A stretch of DNA of 64,000 nucleotides from JBCBJX01 sp964342855 (lineage in GTDB: Bacteria; Pseudomonadota; Alphaproteobacteria; Caulobacterales; Parvularculaceae): positions 1-64,000 of the forward strand of contig CAYFIB010000002.1 in NCBI GenBank assembly GCA_964342855.1, given 5' to 3'. Position numbers and translations under genes: made by a program. This document shows, piece by piece, positions 61,112 through 64,000 of this stretch. Under the pieces are notes generated by a model, which worked only from the letters and a program-made list of their open reading frames with translations, made no database searches and was not told where the DNA came from. Within the stretch, counting starts at the first letter, position 1; each line of letters begins with the position of its first letter.

Positions 61112-62629
61112 ATGCGCCGGGGTCTGGTTCTGTTGGCGGCGGCGGCCGTGATCGCGGCGCCTGCGAGCGCCGTCGCACAACGCTGCGGGAAGATCGAGGC
61201 GTGGGAGGCCTCCGCCGCGCCGCTCCTCAAGACGAAAACGCCGAACTCCTATGCCGGGCCGTATCAGGAGCTAGTTCCCTATTTCCGTTCGGACGAGTTC
61301 GTCGCCATGGCGGGCAAGCCGTTTGAAAAGCTCAGCTACGCCAAGCGGACCGATCTCGCGAAACGCATCGCGAAGTGCTCGAAGAACTCCTATGTGCGGA
61401 TGAATTTCACGCATCCGCTCTGGGCGCAGGAAGGCTCGAAGGACCATCAAACCATGGTCCGTCTTCTGAACGAACCGGAAGCGCCGCCGGTCGCAGTCGC
61501 CGCCGCGCCGGAGCCGACGCCGCGGCCCGCGCCGGTCGCGCAGCCGACGCCCCGGCCGGCTGTGGTCGCGTCTGCGCCGGAGCCGGTCAAACTACCTTCT
61601 CCGGTCCTTCACTGGCGGGGCGACCTCATCGCTGAAACGCCGACAGCCCGGGTCTATCATCGGCGTATCCGGGAGAGCGACCGACCGAGCGGTTGTTATC
61701 CCAACAAGACGCTCTCGATCGTCTTCCGTCCGGGTCCGGACGGCGATGTTGATTTCCGCCATTCGGCCATGCATCGGCTGATCGCGGAGATCACGCCCGC
61801 CATTAAACGCATCTGCGGCAAGGCGCGTCGGATCGAGGCGAACCTCTTTGTCGAGGACTTTTACCTCGCCTTCCCCAAGGGCGATCAGGAGGGCCCGCAG
61901 CTGACGACGCGCGCGGCGATTGAAAACCGTGAGGTGAATGAGGATCGCATCGCGATGATGACCTCCGCCCTCGGCGACACCTCTGATCTGAGAATCTGGT
62001 CCATGGCGACGTTGAAGAACCCGGACGGGAGCGCCGTGAGGCCGGCGTTGGAGCTTTTAACATTCAAGGGCTACAGGGCCGCCATGGCGCGCGGCTTCAC
62101 GGTCCAGGACCCGTTCGTCGCGCAGGCGGCGGCGGGCGATCTCGCCGCCCGCCAGCGCGCGCTGATCGGAACGACCATCGACAACGAGGCCGTCTGGGCG
62201 GCGCTCGAAGGCGGGGACTTCACCTATTCGACCGTCAGCCTGCTGGATAAAACCCGGAAAATGAGCGATATCGTCGCCGTCATTGGCGAGGCCTACGGCC
62301 TTTCAGTCGTGCGCCGGTGCGACGACCGAGTCGTCGGCGGCTCATACGTGAAGACCTTCAAGATCGGTCGCCAGAGCACCGGCGAAGTTCAGCAGCAACA
62401 CGATTTTACGTTGGTGAAGGATCTCGGCAAAGCCGCCTACAATGGCCGAACCGGCGATCAGGTGACGCTCTTCTGGCGCTGGGAGCACATTTTCTCTGAA
62501 GAGGCGCGCGAGGGCTCGTACCGGGAGGCCATGGACACGGTGATCGGCGAGACCGAATGCCTCTCGCCCGTCCACCGCCGCCTGCACGCGAACGTCCTGC
62601 AGTTGCTCGATCATCACGGGCTGCGCTGA
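61112..62629 (+). CDS. Uncharacterised secreted protein
   Basis: I do not recognise this 505-residue protein. It has a signal peptide (about residues 1-23, ending in A-V-A-Q), a small helical domain (about 25-120), a Pro/Ala-rich linker with repeated P-T-P-R-P-A (about 128-165), and a larger C-terminal domain (about 170-505) with mixed strands and helices. Three cysteines are seen in the mature part, and a K-x-C at about residue 89. It is probably periplasmic. It stands alone on the strand behind the AraC gene. Confidence 0.65.
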   Translation: MRRGLVLLAAAAVIAAPASAVAQRCGKIEAWEASAAPLLKTKTPNSYAGPYQELVPYFRSDEFVAMAGKPFEKLSYAKRTDLAKRIAKCSKNSYVRMNFTHPLWAQEGSKDHQTMVRLLNEPEAPPVAVAAAPEPTPRPAPVAQPTPRPAVVASAPEPVKLPSPVLHWRGDLIAETPTARVYHRRIRESDRPSGCYPNKTLSIVFRPGPDGDVDFRHSAMHRLIAEITPAIKRICGKARRIEANLFVEDFYLAFPKGDQEGPQLTTRAAIENREVNEDRIAMMTSALGDTSDLRIWSMATLKNPDGSAVRPALELLTFKGYRAAMARGFTVQDPFVAQAAAGDLAARQRALIGTTIDNEAVWAALEGGDFTYSTVSLLDKTRKMSDIVAVIGEAYGLSVVRRCDDRVVGGSYVKTFKIGRQSTGEVQQQHDFTLVKDLGKAAYNGRTGDQVTLFWRWEHIFSEEAREGSYREAMDTVIGETECLSPVHRRLHANVLQLLDHHGLR

Positions 62630-62737
62630 ACATCACGGGCCGTGGTGAAGGGAGCGCGTGATTTTCGCCGAAACCCTTAATCGGATATTCGCGCGCGGCG
62701 GCTAGGCCTTCTTGCTCCAGCAACGGGCGCGGCGGCG

Positions 62738-63301
62738 ATGGCGGCGATTTTTGAAACGCTCTACCTCTCGGTCATCGGGGGCGGGGTCTTTATCGGCCTC
62801 CTGTGGCTCGTCTATTCGCGCGACGCCCATATGTGGCGCTATCTGGCAGCGGCGTACGCCCGTCCGTGGGCGGAGCCGCGCGAGGTGCGCCGCCTGCAGA
62901 GCGCCGTCGCCTACGGCAGGGGCGTCGCGTCGAAATCCTATAACGGCGTCCTCACCATCGGACGTCACGCCGACGGGGTGGCGCTGCGATTGCTCCCGCC
63001 GTTTTCGATCTTCCACGATCCGATCTTCATTCCGTTCAAGGACATTCGCGGCTGGGAGCAGCTCTGGTATCTTGATGCGACGTCCTATGAGCTGGAGTTC
63101 GAGCAGGCGCCGGAGGTGAAGCTCGTCATGCCGGCGAAGCAGGTGAAATGGCTGCAGGAGAACTCCTTCGGCCGGATGCAGGTGAGCGAGACGCGCTCGC
63201 CGAACGCCGCCCGCCCGAATTTCTGGTACGTCATCATCCTCGTTCAGGGGTTTCTCAGCGCTTTTTTCCTCGCCTGGCTCATTTCTCGCGGATTTCCGTG
63301 A
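62738..63301 (+). CDS. Uncharacterised membrane protein with PH-like middle region
   Basis: A 187-residue protein with membrane segments at both ends (about residues 5-25 and 160-183) and a beta-rich middle (about 60-145). The middle alternates short strands, as in pleckstrin-like bacterial PH folds: V-L-T-I-G-R-H-A-D-G-V-A-L-R-L, then P-F-K-D-I-R-G-W. No name can be given. It is preceded by about 110 non-coding bases. Confidence 0.6.
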   Translation: MAAIFETLYLSVIGGGVFIGLLWLVYSRDAHMWRYLAAAYARPWAEPREVRRLQSAVAYGRGVASKSYNGVLTIGRHADGVALRLLPPFSIFHDPIFIPFKDIRGWEQLWYLDATSYELEFEQAPEVKLVMPAKQVKWLQENSFGRMQVSETRSPNAARPNFWYVIILVQGFLSAFFLAWLISRGFP

Positions 63302-63469
63302 GAAACAGCGTTGACGCGATCGGCTTGATCGCGTTCGACGACTGCACCGCGCGTTAACCTCGTTCGCCGATCCTTCCTCGATTACGAGCCGCCAAGGTCG
63401 CCGACAGCGAAACGACCTTGCATGCGCGGGCGGGCGCCGCGACCCTGCCGGCGAGTTGAAAGGAACGAC

Positions 63470-64000
63470 ATGTCCGACACCACGCTGACCCTGGCCGACG
63501 CGCGGCCCGTATTCCGGTTCCGCGAAGACCGCCTGCCAGTCGCAATCCTCCTCGGCGGGTTCGCCGCCGATCTCGCCGTTTTCGCGCTGGCGCCGGTCTG
63601 GCTCGCCGCGCTCTGGGCGCTCGTCTCGATCCCCGCGAAGACCTGCGTCGCGGCATGGAACCACCACCATCAGCACACGGCTTTCTTCAACCCGGGCGTC
63701 CTCAACCGCTTCATCGAGATCCTGTTCGCCCTGCAGACGGGCGCGGTCTCCAAGCTCTGGGTGCTGCACCATAATGTCGGCCACCATGAGAACTATCTCG
63801 ATCAGGCGAAGGACGAATCCGCCTGGAAGACGCCTTCAGGCCGTGTAATGGGCGCGCTCGAATACACCTTCACCATCGCCGCGACAGGCTATTCGCGCGC
63901 GTGGGCGAACGCCGCGAACCGCCCGCAGGAGCGGCTCGTTTTCATCCTCATGCTCGCCGCGACGCTCGCCGTGCTCGGCGCGCTCTTCGCCATCAACTGG
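63470..64000 (+). CDS. Fatty acid desaturase, N-terminal part
   Basis: The frame is open to the right edge, so 177 residues are seen. Two His boxes mark a membrane di-iron desaturase: H-H-H-Q-H (about residues 65-69) and H-H-N-V-G-H-H (about 100-106), followed by the residues E-N-Y-L-D. Membrane segments lie at about 24-56. It begins with ATG at 63470, with AAGGAA upstream. Desaturases of this type act on acyl lipids or carotenoids; which one cannot be told from this part. Confidence 0.88.
   Translation, partial: MSDTTLTLADARPVFRFREDRLPVAILLGGFAADLAVFALAPVWLAALWALVSIPAKTCVAAWNHHHQHTAFFNPGVLNRFIEILFALQTGAVSKLWVLHHNVGHHENYLDQAKDESAWKTPSGRVMGALEYTFTIAATGYSRAWANAANRPQERLVFILMLAATLAVLGALFAINW

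Overview
The window is GC-rich and densely packed, with many 1-8 bp gene overlaps and no rRNA, tRNA, CRISPR array, prophage or insertion sequence that I could see. FlaF and FlbT, DUF1217 and DUF6468 proteins, a MotE-like protein, a short FlgJ beside a separate lytic transglycosylase, and a 2-oxoglutarate dehydrogenase operon all point to a motile alphaproteobacterium. The layout suggests the Hyphomonadales/Parvularculales/Caulobacterales side of the class, but that placement is inference from gene content. No stretch above 300 bases lacks a gene; the longest gap is the 263-base flagellin promoter region.

1-5.5 kb: end of sucA, odhB with two lipoyl domains, and lpdA. A minus-strand pair (Acg-type nitroreductase lipoprotein and MarR regulator) lies between odhB and lpdA. 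5.5-11 kb: sulfotransferase-like protein, a coiled-coil protein of unknown role, two glycosyltransferases and galE, a surface-glycan or glycosylation set. 11.1-13.9 kb: a single-domain response regulator coupled to a protein with a degenerate GGDEF-like domain, then a nitroreductase.

13.9-48.3 kb: an almost complete flagellar supercluster in alternating blocks. Minus: fliJ-like, flhB, fliR, flhA, lytic transglycosylase, fliQ, fliE, flgC, flgB. Plus: fliI. Minus: DUF1217, flbT, flaF, flagellin, flgN-like, flgJ-like. Plus: fliK, flgD. Minus: second fliL-like gene, flgH, flgA, flgG, flgF, large TPR protein, motA, motE-like, DUF6468, fliL. Plus: fliF, fliH-like, fliN, fliP, fliG. Minus: flgI, flgL, flgK, flgE, motB. 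Plus: fliM. Export apparatus, basal body, switch, stator, rod, hook, filament and post-transcriptional flagellin regulators are encoded here. fliD, fliS and fliO are not seen. Two strong bidirectional terminators close the fliG/flgI and fliM/diguanylate cyclase junctions. Candidate CtrA-type boxes and a sigma-54-like flagellin promoter lie in the divergent regions.

48.3-64 kb: diguanylate cyclase, ArnT-like and DPM/ArnC-like glycosyltransferase pair, VOC protein, TonB-dependent receptor without a visible signal peptide, glycerophosphodiesterase lipoprotein, a REP-like inverted repeat, Atm1-type ABC exporter, MscS-type channel, metallo-beta-lactamase-fold lipoprotein, divergent GlxA-type AraC regulator, two uncharacterised proteins and the start of a fatty acid desaturase.

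The most unusual signal is in the fliL-to-fliL2 operon. Four envelope proteins of this operon (FliL, MotE-like, TPR protein, second FliL) each carry a His/Asp-rich linker, three of them directly after the membrane anchor. This suggests a shared metal- or pH-responsive element around the stator.
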